DNA of 17,374 nt from an uncultured Sulfuricurvum sp. (GTDB taxonomy: Bacteria > Campylobacterota > Campylobacteria > Campylobacterales > Sulfurimonadaceae), in the NCBI RefSeq assembly GCF_937936435.1, contig NZ_CALDDG010000064.1:1-17374 (forward strand). Reading direction: 5' to 3'. Shown piece after piece: positions 6,660 through 15,900 of this stretch; position 1 is the stretch's first letter, and every line of letters starts with the position of its first letter. Both the position numbers and the translations under genes were made by a program. The notes beneath the pieces are model-generated. The model was not told the DNA's origin, made no database searches, and saw nothing but the letters and a program-made list of their open reading frames with translations.

Positions 6660-7980
6660 GTGCATACCGACAACCACGATTGCACGTGCCAATGTGATCG
6701 GCAAAACGTTGGTTAAAATCGGAGCCAACCACTCCAAAGGGGTGATTAAAAAACTGATCTCATCCGATAGCAACCGACAATCCATCCACGATGAGACGCA
6801 AGAAGCAACGGCAAAGCTGATCATCGAAGCCCTCGGCGAGCTCAAAGGCGTATCGGTTAAAATCGCCCAGCAAGTGGCATTGGCATTGCCTTTTTTACCG
6901 CAAACCTATCTCGAACAGATCACCAAATCGTTTAATGCAATCCCTCCGATCAATCGCGCATTGATCCGTAAAATCATCAAGCAGGAATTAAACGGCTATC
7001 CCGAAGAGCTGTTTGAATCGTTTGAATCCACACCGTTTGGGAGTGCGAGTCTCGGACAAGTCCACAAAGCATTCCATAACGACGAGAGTGTCGCAATCAA
7101 AGTGCAGTATCCCGGCATCGCCAACACGATTAATACCGATATGGGGATGATAAAATTCGCACTTCAACGTTTCGCAAAAGGGCAAAACGTCGATCATATC
7201 GTCGAAGAGATCAACCAAAGACTCTACGAAGAGGTTGATTACACCTATGAAGCGAAAAATGTCCTCTTTTTTGGTGAGCGTCTCAATCATCCGCATGTGG
7301 TTATTCCTAAAGTCTATCCCGAACTTTCCACCTCAAAAGTTTTGGTGTGTTCGTATATAGAGGGGAAATCGTTTGGCGAATTTTTAACATCATCTCCGTC
7401 GCAAGAGGTGCGAAATCACTTTGCACAGCTCCTTTTTGATACCTTTTTTACCTCATTGTATCAGCTCAAAGCGATCCATGCCGATCCGAATCCAGGTAAT
7501 TTTATCTTTATGGATAATGACCGATTGGGGCTCATCGATTTTGGTTGTATCAAATACGTCGATGACGATTTCCTTATCCCTTATAACCGTTTACACCTCT
7601 CTCTCATAGAGGAATGTGATGATCTTAGTATCGCAAAACAGTATGCCGCGCTCAACATGATCGATTCGAGCGATGATGCGTCGATGGTTGCTTTTTATAA
7701 CGAGGTGATTAAACCTCTGGATCGGCTCTATATCGATGTTCTTACAAAAGATTATTACGATTTCGGAAATGATCATTCTTTTTCTAAAAGAGGGTTTGAC
7801 ACGATTTTGGAAGTGCAGAAAAAGCAGACCCACTCGGTTCATAAATTTAACCAAGAGTATCTTTTTCTAAACCGTACCCTTTTGGGATATTACACGATGT
7901 TCGAACAGCTAGGTGCGCGGATCGACACACGATCGGCGCGAGAAATTATGAATCAATACCAAGGAGAAAATCATGGCTAA
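6652..7980 (+). CDS. ABC1/AarF/UbiB-type atypical kinase-like protein
   Basis: 442 residues. Family landmarks occur in order: KIAQ at 70-73 (the signature KxGQ with Ala for Gly), GSASLGQVH at 130-138, VAIKVQ with Lys150, EVDYTYEAKN at 194-203, the catalytic HADPNPGNF at 276-284, and the metal-binding LIDFG with Asp296. Characterised relatives (UbiB, ADCK3/COQ8) bind ATP and support quinone or lipid metabolism. Campylobacterota use menaquinones, so a strict ubiquinone role is unlikely here if the host assignment holds. The gene overlaps its upstream regulator and its downstream membrane-protein gene by 8 bases each, implying coupled synthesis with the DUF4173-type protein. There are no clear membrane anchors at the C-terminus, unlike E. 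coli UbiB. Confidence 0.85.
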   Translation: MDKCIPTTTIARANVIGKTLVKIGANHSKGVIKKLISSDSNRQSIHDETQEATAKLIIEALGELKGVSVKIAQQVALALPFLPQTYLEQITKSFNAIPPINRALIRKIIKQELNGYPEELFESFESTPFGSASLGQVHKAFHNDESVAIKVQYPGIANTINTDMGMIKFALQRFAKGQNVDHIVEEINQRLYEEVDYTYEAKNVLFFGERLNHPHVVIPKVYPELSTSKVLVCSYIEGKSFGEFLTSSPSQEVRNHFAQLLFDTFFTSLYQLKAIHADPNPGNFIFMDNDRLGLIDFGCIKYVDDDFLIPYNRLHLSLIEECDDLSIAKQYAALNMIDSSDDASMVAFYNEVIKPLDRLYIDVLTKDYYDFGNDHSFSKRGFDTILEVQKKQTHSVHKFNQEYLFLNRTLLGYYTMFEQLGARIDTRSAREIMNQYQGENHG

Positions 7981-9442
7981 TTTGACAGAAGAGATCCGTA
8001 AGGTCGATTTTGAGGATAATCATTTTAAAAATGTCCGATTTAGTTTGTTGTTGGTGGGGATTAGTCTGCTGTTGGCACTGTTCAAAACGCAGTTCGTTCC
8101 AGCTCAGGCGATAGGTTTGGGAAATATTTTGTTTTACATGATTGCGCTGATACCGATAGCGTATCTGGGACTAAGCCGTCAAGTGCTCAACCGTTATACC
8201 TATTGGTTCCTCCCTATTGTTTTAGTGTGGATCGCTGATATTTTTATCTACAACAACACATTGACGCAAGAGTTTTTGCCTTTGATCGTCGTGGGAACCA
8301 TCGTTATTTTGTATCTGACGAGTATGCATAAAGTCGATTATCTGTATCAGACACTGATCCCGAGACTTTTGATCGCATTTTCATTATTGAGATATCTCAG
8401 AGTCTTTACCGTCCATATCTTTTCACTCAATCCAAACTATTCGATCTATAAAAGAGTTCTGATCGGGATATTGATTACCGTACCGTTTATCGGAATATTT
8501 TTGACTCTATTTATGAATGCGGATACTAACTTTAATATCGCCGTTAATAACGTCATAAGCTTTTTTGCCATGCCGCAGCTGGATAAATTGGTGATGATTC
8601 CGGTTTACTTTTTGATCTATTTGAGTCTATTTTTGTATAGTTATCTCAATCGTGCCGAGCGTCCCGTCCAAGAGAGCCAAAAGTCATTTGATATGGTCAT
8701 CGTCGGTATTTTCTTGGGAGCACTGAATCTATTGTTCGTGACGTTTTTGGTGTTTCAGATCGCCTATTTGTTCGGAGGGAAAGACTACATAGCCCAATCA
8801 GGAATTTCACCCGCTCAATTTGCCCGTGAAGGGTTTTTCCAGCTCGCATGGGTTATCGGTCTGGTCGTTGTGATCTTTTTAGCAATTATGCGCCGATATC
8901 AAGGGGAACTGAGTATCAAGATTTTGATGAGTCTTTTTATGATGCAGACAATCATTATGGGAGTCGCATCGCTCACAAAGATGCAATTGTATCAAACACT
9001 CATGGGAATGACGACATTGCGTTATTACGTGGAGTGGTTCGAGTATTTTTTAATCGCCGTTTTGGTTGTAGGAATCGTATTCACACTGTTACGCCAATCG
9101 TTTCATTTGATCCTGAATACCGTCACTGCAATGGGATTGATCGCTTTTACGGTCGTTTCGTCACTCAATGTCGATTATATGATCGCGTCGCATAACATCG
9201 AACAATTCAAAGGTAAACCCGAACAACTTGATATGGCAATGCTTTCCAACCTATCGATAGATGCATTGCCGGCTTTGAAACAGACTCCGGTGATGGTTAC
9301 GGTCAATTTTCCTAAAGATAGCTGCCGCTTTGCGATGCAATATCATTATGGAAGATGTGAGCTTATTCGTAATCACGGAGATACTCAATTGAATTATGTA
9401 AATGCGAATGAACGTATCAGTACGTATGCATTCAATCAATAA
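7973..9442 (+). CDS. Multispanning inner-membrane protein, DUF4173/DUF4153 type
   Basis: 489 residues. A short charged cytoplasmic start (about 1-22) is followed by roughly a dozen hydrophobic segments up to about residue 400, then a soluble tail of about 85 residues. Two stretches point to the DUF4173 family: FQIAYLFGGKDYI followed by FAREGFFQLAWV in the middle, and after the last membrane helix NIEQFKGKPEQLDMAML with LSNLSIDALPAL, as in the family's conserved N...LD...LS.DA.PAL tail. Two cysteines (SCRF, GRCE) in the tail could pair if it is extracytoplasmic. The molecular function of the family is unknown. AAGGAG lies upstream of the ATG inside the kinase-like gene, and the two genes overlap by 8 bases. 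Confidence 0.75.
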   Translation: MANLTEEIRKVDFEDNHFKNVRFSLLLVGISLLLALFKTQFVPAQAIGLGNILFYMIALIPIAYLGLSRQVLNRYTYWFLPIVLVWIADIFIYNNTLTQEFLPLIVVGTIVILYLTSMHKVDYLYQTLIPRLLIAFSLLRYLRVFTVHIFSLNPNYSIYKRVLIGILITVPFIGIFLTLFMNADTNFNIAVNNVISFFAMPQLDKLVMIPVYFLIYLSLFLYSYLNRAERPVQESQKSFDMVIVGIFLGALNLLFVTFLVFQIAYLFGGKDYIAQSGISPAQFAREGFFQLAWVIGLVVVIFLAIMRRYQGELSIKILMSLFMMQTIIMGVASLTKMQLYQTLMGMTTLRYYVEWFEYFLIAVLVVGIVFTLLRQSFHLILNTVTAMGLIAFTVVSSLNVDYMIASHNIEQFKGKPEQLDMAMLSNLSIDALPALKQTPVMVTVNFPKDSCRFAMQYHYGRCELIRNHGDTQLNYVNANERISTYAFNQ

Positions 9443-9456
9443 TCAGGAGGATGGTC

Positions 9457-9819
9457 ATGGACATTTTTGATTTTTACAAAACGTGCGGGATCGATATGAG
9501 TTGCCATAACGGCGGGCAATTTTATGCTCTAGAGCGTTCCGACGCACTGGCGCTGGTTGAACTGTTGAACGAGATGGGGGTAACGGTGCACAGTATCGAC
9601 GTATTGCATCGAGACGCTAAGGGAGTTTATGATTATCGCAGTGAGAGCGGTGAACGCATCTGCTGGGATTTTGACAGCGAAAATATCCCTGATTCGGAGC
9701 GTTATGCGCTAGCGGCAACGAGAATAGAGGCTTTGGGATCGGAGAATGTCGCGTTTTTGTTTTCGGATGAAAAATCGTACAAAGCATGGAAAAAAAATCA
9801 TCAGCGATTGAGTGCGTAG
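9457..9819 (+). CDS. Small soluble protein of unknown function in the tetR operon
   Basis: 120 residues. The ATG at 9457 is chosen over the one at 9451 because AGGAGG (9445-9450) directly abuts the earlier ATG but is 6 bases from this one. The protein is acidic and mixed alpha/beta with no signal peptide or membrane helix. Notable pieces are CGIDMSCHNGGQFYAL near the N-terminus, a helix (ALALVELLNEMG) and VYDYRSESGERICWDFD in the middle. I do not recognise a family. It starts 15 bases after the DUF4173-type gene and abuts the VanZ-like gene, so it is co-transcribed with membrane-protein genes and may be a cytoplasmic partner. Confidence 0.7.
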   Translation: MDIFDFYKTCGIDMSCHNGGQFYALERSDALALVELLNEMGVTVHSIDVLHRDAKGVYDYRSESGERICWDFDSENIPDSERYALAATRIEALGSENVAFLFSDEKSYKAWKKNHQRLSA

Positions 9820-9823
9820 AACG

Positions 9824-10210
9824 ATGGAGAGCGCTGTAAAACCGAACGCTCTTAAGCGGGTATTGTTTCCGGCATCCTTTTTTGCCTTTTTATTAGCGGT
9901 GATTTATAAGGCCGATACGGCAAACTACAACTTCGCGTTTCATGTTGTGGGGATGATCCCCTATGGCGATAAGATAGGTCACATGGTTTTATATGGGATC
10001 ATGGTGTTTTTATTAAATTACGGGCTGAATGGAAAGCGGTGGCTTAGGGCAGAGATCGGCTCATTGATAGTGTTTACATTTGCGTTTGTTGAAGAAGTGA
10101 GTCAGCTTTATTTCCCTAGCCGCACATTTGATTGGGCGGATATTGCCGCTGATGTTGTTGGGGTAATATTGTTTACCATTCTATTTCGTATATTTGATTG
10201 CAGAGCCTAA
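9824..10210 (+). CDS. VanZ-like family membrane protein
   Basis: 128 residues from the ATG at 9824; a GTG at 9812 overlapping the previous gene would add four residues, and neither start has a good Shine-Dalgarno. Four hydrophobic segments carry the VanZ-like motifs: DKIGHMVLYGIMVFLL (Asp-Lys-x-x-His at the second helix), FAFVEEVSQLYFPSRTFDWADIAADVVG split over the third and fourth segments, with the conserved E..Q....R..D..D...N/D..G spacing. VanZ itself gives low-level teicoplanin resistance; most members of the family have no known role. It is the last gene of the tetR operon. Confidence 0.75.
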   Translation: MESAVKPNALKRVLFPASFFAFLLAVIYKADTANYNFAFHVVGMIPYGDKIGHMVLYGIMVFLLNYGLNGKRWLRAEIGSLIVFTFAFVEEVSQLYFPSRTFDWADIAADVVGVILFTILFRIFDCRA

Positions 10211-10287
10211 GACTAAGGAACTGTAAAACTAGGATACTGATTCAGGATATTAATATAGCGTTCATACTTATTAACCGTGAATAGCGC

Positions 10288-10293
10288 TACAAT
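10288..10293 (+). promoter_or_regulatory. Probable -10 box of the copper-efflux operon
   Basis: TACAAT lies 27 bases upstream of the first gene of the operon, within a 110-bp gap. A -35 match is not convincing. The same gap has the 10-base palindrome ATATTAATAT (10247-10256) and two ATAGCG copies 26 bases apart (10255-10260, 10281-10286). No operator typical of CueR or CsoR is recognisable. Confidence 0.35.
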
Positions 10294-10320
10294 AATAAAA
10301 TGTTATTCAAGGAGCCTATT

Positions 10321-10701
10321 ATGAAATTCAAATTTATTCTTACCGGTATGCTGTTTGCGTCGTTGGCATTCGGTGCCGCTTGGGAGCAAAGTGCTTCGGT
10401 CCAAAACGTCAAAGCCGTGCTGAGTTCGGATAAAGCGCTGATTGTCGGAGACAATGCGCTGGTTCTAACTGTGAAACAGCAAAACATGCCTATAGAGAAC
10501 GCAGTGGTTGAAGTAAAGGCGTTTATGCCGGCCATGCCGGGGATGCCGGCGATGGAGTCCAAAAGCAAGGCGGTGGCACAGGGACACGGTGTTTATAAAA
10601 CATCGCTCAATCTGGACATGGGAGGAACATGGCAGATTCATGTTTTTGTAACGACCAAAGAGGGTAAAAAATATCGTCTCAAAACATCTTTGAGCCTCTA
10701 A
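10321..10701 (+). CDS. FixH/YtkA-like periplasmic protein of the Cu/Ag efflux operon
   Basis: 126 residues. The ATG at 10321 has AAGGAG six bases upstream and gives a signal peptide (MKFKFILTGMLFASLAFGAA). The mature domain is a beta-sandwich of the YtkA/FixH type: paired strands, the motif MPAMPGMPAM at 69-78, HGVYKTSLNLDMGGTWQIHV at 89-108, and a short basic C-terminus. The regularly spaced Met69, Met72, Met75 and Met78 could bind Cu(I) or Ag(I), by analogy with the methionine-rich sites of periplasmic copper carriers. It is the first gene of the efflux operon, which has no CusF-like gene here, so it may act as metal donor to the pump (inference). The gap to the outer-membrane-factor gene is 13 bases. 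Confidence 0.8.
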   Translation: MKFKFILTGMLFASLAFGAAWEQSASVQNVKAVLSSDKALIVGDNALVLTVKQQNMPIENAVVEVKAFMPAMPGMPAMESKSKAVAQGHGVYKTSLNLDMGGTWQIHVFVTTKEGKKYRLKTSLSL

Positions 10702-10714
10702 GTTTAGGTGTGTC

Positions 10715-11914
10715 ATGAGAGGCTGCGTATTTGTCTGTTTGCTGATCGGTACACTCAGTTTTGGCGAAGGGATAGAAGCACTGATTGCGAAAGGGCTTAA
10801 AAACAATCCCGATCTGCAAAGGATCAGTGCCAATGTAGAACAAAGTCGATTGCAAAAAGAGATTTCACGTCAGTTTGACAACCCGAATGTGCAATTGCTC
10901 CTCAATGATATTCAGTCGGCCGATCCGACGAACCGTTCGATTGAACCGATGCAGTTCGGATCGATCACTTTACAGCAGAAATTGCCGTTTGCCGGAAAAC
11001 GCGATGCCCGTTACGACGATGCGAAAGCGCAGGAAGAGACGGCACGATTGACCCTTAAACAGGCTCAGGTTTTGTTGGCCGGTGAGATTAAAAAAGAGTC
11101 GTATCGGATATGGGAAATTCAGGAAAGCTTGAAAATCTATCACGATTACGAGATTATTGTTCAGCAGAACACAGAACTCTATACCGCTCTCTCCTCGGCC
11201 GCTTCGGGGCGTCATATGGGGATTATGTCTTCACAGATGGACCTTTCCCAAATCAAGATTTTTCAGGCCAATCTACGCAGTGAATTGGAGCGTGCCTATG
11301 CTTCCCTTTCGCAGTTGGTGGCCGAACCGGTCGTATCGGTCGATGTTTCACTGACTGTCAAACCCTGTGAACCGATTGAGACGTATCAACAAGCATTAAG
11401 CGGGAACTTTTCGTATAAAGCCAAAGATGCCCAAATACGTCGAACAGATGCATTGCTGAAACAGGCACAGCTTGATTTTTATCCTGATGTGACGGTTCAG
11501 GTAGGATACGCGCAGAGAGAGACCTATAACGACTATTGGACGCTAGGAGTCAATATTCCGCTGCCGATCTATGGTACCGAATCGACAAAAGCGCAGATTG
11601 TGCAGGAAAAAGCGATCGAACGCAATCGAGAAAAAGAGGTGACACGGCTGCAACTCGAAGCCGCGCTTCGGCAAAAATATGCTGAAGTCCGAAATGCGCA
11701 GGAGATATGGCGGGTGATCCATGAAGAGAGCCTTCCGCAGCTGAATCATATGTTTGAGCTCTCCGAAGCCTCGATCCGAAACGGAGAGGATCTGTTCCGT
11801 TTTACCGAACTGTTAAAGCAAAAACAGCAGCTTGAACTGCAGCAGGTACGTGCCGTGAGTGCGTTTTACCGATCTCTAGCCGATTTGGATTTACTGATAG
11901 GAAAAGAACCATGA
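10715..11914 (+). CDS. cusC: TolC-family outer membrane factor, CusC-like
   Basis: 399 residues forming the outer-membrane channel of a tripartite efflux pump. Residues 1-17 are a signal peptide (VFVCLLIGTLSFG). There is no lipobox, unlike E. coli CusC. Two outer-membrane efflux repeats follow, each with long amphipathic helices rich in Gln, Ala and Glu. Recognisable pieces are NNPDLQ near residue 30, SITLQQKLPFAGKRDARYDDA near 88-108 (a heavy-metal-pump type motif), and GVNIPLPIYG in the second repeat. The length is short for the family (about 400-480). The stop overlaps the start of the adaptor gene by four bases (ATGA), and the operon context gives the metal-efflux assignment. Confidence 0.85.
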   Translation: MRGCVFVCLLIGTLSFGEGIEALIAKGLKNNPDLQRISANVEQSRLQKEISRQFDNPNVQLLLNDIQSADPTNRSIEPMQFGSITLQQKLPFAGKRDARYDDAKAQEETARLTLKQAQVLLAGEIKKESYRIWEIQESLKIYHDYEIIVQQNTELYTALSSAASGRHMGIMSSQMDLSQIKIFQANLRSELERAYASLSQLVAEPVVSVDVSLTVKPCEPIETYQQALSGNFSYKAKDAQIRRTDALLKQAQLDFYPDVTVQVGYAQRETYNDYWTLGVNIPLPIYGTESTKAQIVQEKAIERNREKEVTRLQLEAALRQKYAEVRNAQEIWRVIHEESLPQLNHMFELSEASIRNGEDLFRFTELLKQKQQLELQQVRAVSAFYRSLADLDLLIGKEP

Positions 11915-12909
11915 GATATTTTGTATTAGCGATTTTATTAGGGGTTGCCGCGACGGCTAAACCTGCCCCGATCATTCAGCAGTTCAATGTCACGACTATC
12001 AAAGTAACACATGCCGACGCTGTTGCGTCTATCGGTAAAAACTTCGGGTATCTTCGTGCGGATGAGGGAAAAGAATCGATCATCGCGCTGCGTTTCGGAG
12101 GGTATGTCGAGAAGCTTCGGGCCACTGAGACCTACCAGCATATTTCCAAAGGGGATGTGATTGCCGAAGTCTACAGTCCCGAAGTGCTTCAGGCGAAAGA
12201 AGAGTATCTCAGTTCGCTCAAATACAACGCCATCCGTCCTAATCCGGGGATGGTAGAGAGTACGAAAGAGCGTCTGATTTATCTGGGTGTTCCGATGTCC
12301 GAGATCACGGCGATCGAGAAAACGGGAAAAGTCGCTTCGACCACCACGGTCCGTTCTCCGGCATCGGGCTATATTTTTGAGAAAAAAATCGATAAAGGAT
12401 CGGCATTCACGGCGATGCAGCCGCTGTTTCGTATCGTCCGGCTCGATCCGATATGGCTGGAGATGAAATTTCCTCCTGAACAGTTGGATCGTCTCAAAGG
12501 GATCAACGATTACGAGATACGTATCAGCGGGATCGAGCGTCCTTTGTATGCCAAACGGGGAAAAATCTATCCCAATGCAAATCCGTCCGAATCAACTTTA
12601 ACGATGCGTCTTAGCCTCCCGAATCCTAAAGGGACACTCTTTCCGGGGATGTACGCCTCGATTGTTCCGATGATGCAGACCAAAGGGACTCTGGTGATAC
12701 CGAGAAATGCCGTCATACGTAAAAACGGGAAATGGTATTGTTTTAAAAAAGGGGAATTCGAGGGGGAATACGAACCGGTCGAAGTAGCGTTGCAGCCGAT
12801 TACAAACGACCGTTATGCGATCAAAGGCGGTTTGAATGAGGGGGACGAAGTTGTTGCCAACGCTTTGTTCATGATCGATTCCGATGCGCAGATCAACGGG
12901 AACTTTTAG
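11911..12909 (+). CDS. cusB: Periplasmic adaptor subunit (membrane fusion protein), CusB-like
   Basis: 332 residues linking the inner-membrane pump to the outer-membrane channel. A signal peptide (about 1-16) is followed by the barrel-sandwich halves: IALRFGGYVEKL (58-69) with KGDVIAEVYSPEVLQAKEEYL (80-100), and VRSPASGYIFEKKIDKGSA (147-165). A short helical hairpin lies between. Then come a beta-barrel (LDPIWLEMKFPPEQL) and a membrane-proximal domain with GTLVIPRNAVI and GLNEGDEVVANALFMIDSDAQ, typical of heavy-metal adaptors. The methionine-rich N-terminal extension of E. coli CusB is absent. It overlaps cusC by four bases and ends 6 bases before cusA. Confidence 0.87.
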   Translation: MRYFVLAILLGVAATAKPAPIIQQFNVTTIKVTHADAVASIGKNFGYLRADEGKESIIALRFGGYVEKLRATETYQHISKGDVIAEVYSPEVLQAKEEYLSSLKYNAIRPNPGMVESTKERLIYLGVPMSEITAIEKTGKVASTTTVRSPASGYIFEKKIDKGSAFTAMQPLFRIVRLDPIWLEMKFPPEQLDRLKGINDYEIRISGIERPLYAKRGKIYPNANPSESTLTMRLSLPNPKGTLFPGMYASIVPMMQTKGTLVIPRNAVIRKNGKWYCFKKGEFEGEYEPVEVALQPITNDRYAIKGGLNEGDEVVANALFMIDSDAQINGNF

Positions 12910-12915
12910 GTGTAG

Positions 12916-15900
12916 ATGATGATTGAACGTCTGATAGAGTGGAGTCTTCGGTTTCGGATCTGGGTTATTGCCATCTGTCTCTTTCTGGCACTGGGATCGT
13001 ATTGGGCGATCCGTCATACAGCGCTCGATGCGATACCCGACCTCTCCCCTCCGCAGGTGATTTTACAGCTCAAATGGAAAGGGCAGAGTCCGGAGATCAT
13101 CGAAGCACAGGGGACCTATCCGATCGTCCGTCAGCTTCTTTCACTCCCCGATGTCAAGACGGTTCGGGGATTTTCGGGATACGAAAATGCTCTCATCTAT
13201 ATCATCTTCAATGATAATGTCGACTTGTATTGGGCACGGACAAGGGTATTGGAGCAGCTTTCAACGTTACAATCGCAGCTTCCTAAAACTCTCGACGTTT
13301 CGTTGGGACCGGATGCATCAGGTGTCGGATGGGTATTTGAATATGCTCTGGTCTCCAAAACCAAAAACCTTGCCGAACTGCGTACTCTGCAAGACTATAC
13401 CTACAGGTATGCGCTTTTGGGGATCGACGGCGTCAGTGAGGTGGCATCGGTAGGCGGTTTTGTGCCGACTTATCAGGTGACGCTGAACAACGATGCTCTG
13501 GTACGATACAACCTCAGTGTCGGTGAAGTCGCCAATGCGATCAAAGCCAACAACAACGACGTCGGAGGACGTATCGTCGTCCAAAACGGGTATGAGTGGA
13601 TGGTTCAGGCCAAAGGGTATCTTACCGATATCCGCTCGATCGAAAATCTGGTGGTAGCGACCCGTGGCGGTATTCCGGTCCTATTTTCACAGGTTGCCCG
13701 GATCGAAAAAGTTCCTGAAAACCGTCGCGGATATGCCGATCTGAACGGTCAGGGAGAAGTGGTCGGGGGGATCGTAGTCGTCCGTTATGGGGAAGATGTT
13801 TACCGGGTCATCCAAAAAATCCGTGATCGGCTTGCAAGTATCCACACAAAAGATGTAGAAGTCGTTACTGTCTATGACCGCTCCGGACTGATCGAATCGG
13901 CCATTGGGACATTGACCAAAACGCTCGAACACGAGAGCTGGATCGTCATCGCCGTTATCGCTTTGTTTTTGCTTCATTTGCGCAGTGCCTTAATCGTTTT
14001 AATCGTCCTTCCTCTAACCATCGCTATTACGTTCTTGCTGATGAAGCTTTTCGGCATCGGGTCAAACATCATGTCGCTCGGCGGGATTGCCATCGCGGTC
14101 GGAACGATGGTGGACGCATCCATCATCATGATTGAAAATGCCCATAAAGTCCTGCTTCAGCGTGAAAGCGAGCACGGAAAACTGAGCAGTGCACAGCGCT
14201 TTGATGCCGTACTCTACTCTTCGAAGATGGTGGGGCGTCCCATCTTTTTTGCATTGGCGCTGGTCGTCGTCTCTTTTATGCCGATTTTTGCCCTTCAAGG
14301 GCAGGAGGGACTTTTGTTTACCCCGCTGGCGTTTACCAAAAGTTTTGCGATGGGGGTCGGAGCGTTACTATCGGTCACCCTCGTGCCGGTCTTGATCTAT
14401 TTTGTGATACGGGGGCGTATACTCTCGGAATCGGCCAATCCGGTAAGCCGATTTTTCATTTGGGCATACCGCCCGATCCTTTTGGGATCGATGAAGCTGC
14501 GCTATCTCATACTGGTTTTATTGATAGCTGGATTGGGTTATACCATCCATCTCTATCGCGCTATGGGATGGGAGTTCATGCCGATGATGGATGAACAGAC
14601 ACTCATGTATATGCCCGTCACTCAAAGCGGTGTGAGTATCGATCAGAGCAAGGCGTTGACACAGTATACGGATGCAATCATCAAAAGTTTTCCGGAGGTT
14701 GAGAGGGTCTTCGGTAAAGGCGGACGAGCCGATTCGGCAACCGATCCCGCACCTTTAGGGATGATTGAGACGATTATCACCCTCAAACCGAAAGACCAAT
14801 GGCGCGAGGGGATGAGCATGAGCAAACTTCAGCAAGAACTTGACAGCGCTTTACAGGTTCCCGGACTGGTCAACTCCTGGACTTATCCGATCCGCGGGCG
14901 GATCGATATGCTTCTCAGCGGTATCCGCACTCCGCTTGGGATCAAGCTTTACGGAGATGATTTGGCCGTATTACAGCAAAAAGCGCATGAACTCGAAACC
15001 GTTCTTCAACAGATACCTGACACTCAGAGTGTATTTGCCGACCGCAGCGACAGCGGCTATTACATCGATATTACGATTAACGAAGAAGCTCTGGCCCGCT
15101 ATAACCTCCGCAAAGAGGTGTTGCTGGAGTACACTTCCGCAGCTATCGGAGGAGTCGGACTCTCGACGCTCTATCATGGAAGAGAACGCTACAGCGTCAG
15201 TCTCCGTCTTGAAGAGGATGAACGCCACGATATCGAAGCGATCCGTTCACTGCTGGTCAAAACACCGCTGGGATATGTCCCTCTCGCGTCACTGGCACAG
15301 GTTGATTACCGTCAGAGTGCCGCGATGATCAAAAGCGAAAAAGCGCGCCCCGTCGCGTATGTCTATATCACCCCAAAAGAGGGAATAAGCGCAACGGCCT
15401 ACAAAGAAGAGGCGCAAAAAGCGTTGCAGCGGGTCGTTTTGCCCGAAGGGTATCTGTATGAGTGGGCTGGACAGAGCGAGTATCTCGAATCGGCAATACA
15501 GACGCTCAAATGGATCATTCCTGCTGTACTCGTTCTGATCGTAATCCTGATCTATTTTGCTCTGCGCGAATGGCTTTCGACTGTTATTGTTTTGGGAACG
15601 CTTCCGTTTGCGTTGCTGGGAGGGATTATCTATCTGCAATGGCTACATTTTAACATCAGTGTTGCCGTTATCGTCGGATTCCTTGCTCTTTTGGGGGTGG
15701 CAGCGGAAACGGCGATCGTGATGATCGTCTATCTGCAGGAGAGCATAAACGATAGGTTGAAACAGGGTGCAGTGATGGATATGCCGACGATTAAAGAGGC
15801 GATTTACGAGGGAGCCGTCAAACGTGTCCGCCCGAAACTGATGACGGTTTTCGCGATCCTCGCGGGGCTTTTCCCGATCATGATCAACCACGGTGTCGGT

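Noticed and set aside
10211..10320. Copper-responsive operator (CueR- or CsoR-type) upstream of the efflux operon
   Set aside because: I looked for the typical dyads and found only a short AT palindrome and ATAGCG repeats, which are too weak to assign.
14522..14534. 13-base match (TGATAGCTGGATT) to the start of the 33-nt repeat inside cusA
   Set aside because: It encodes part of a normal membrane helix of CusA and the match stops before the hairpin core; a chance match.
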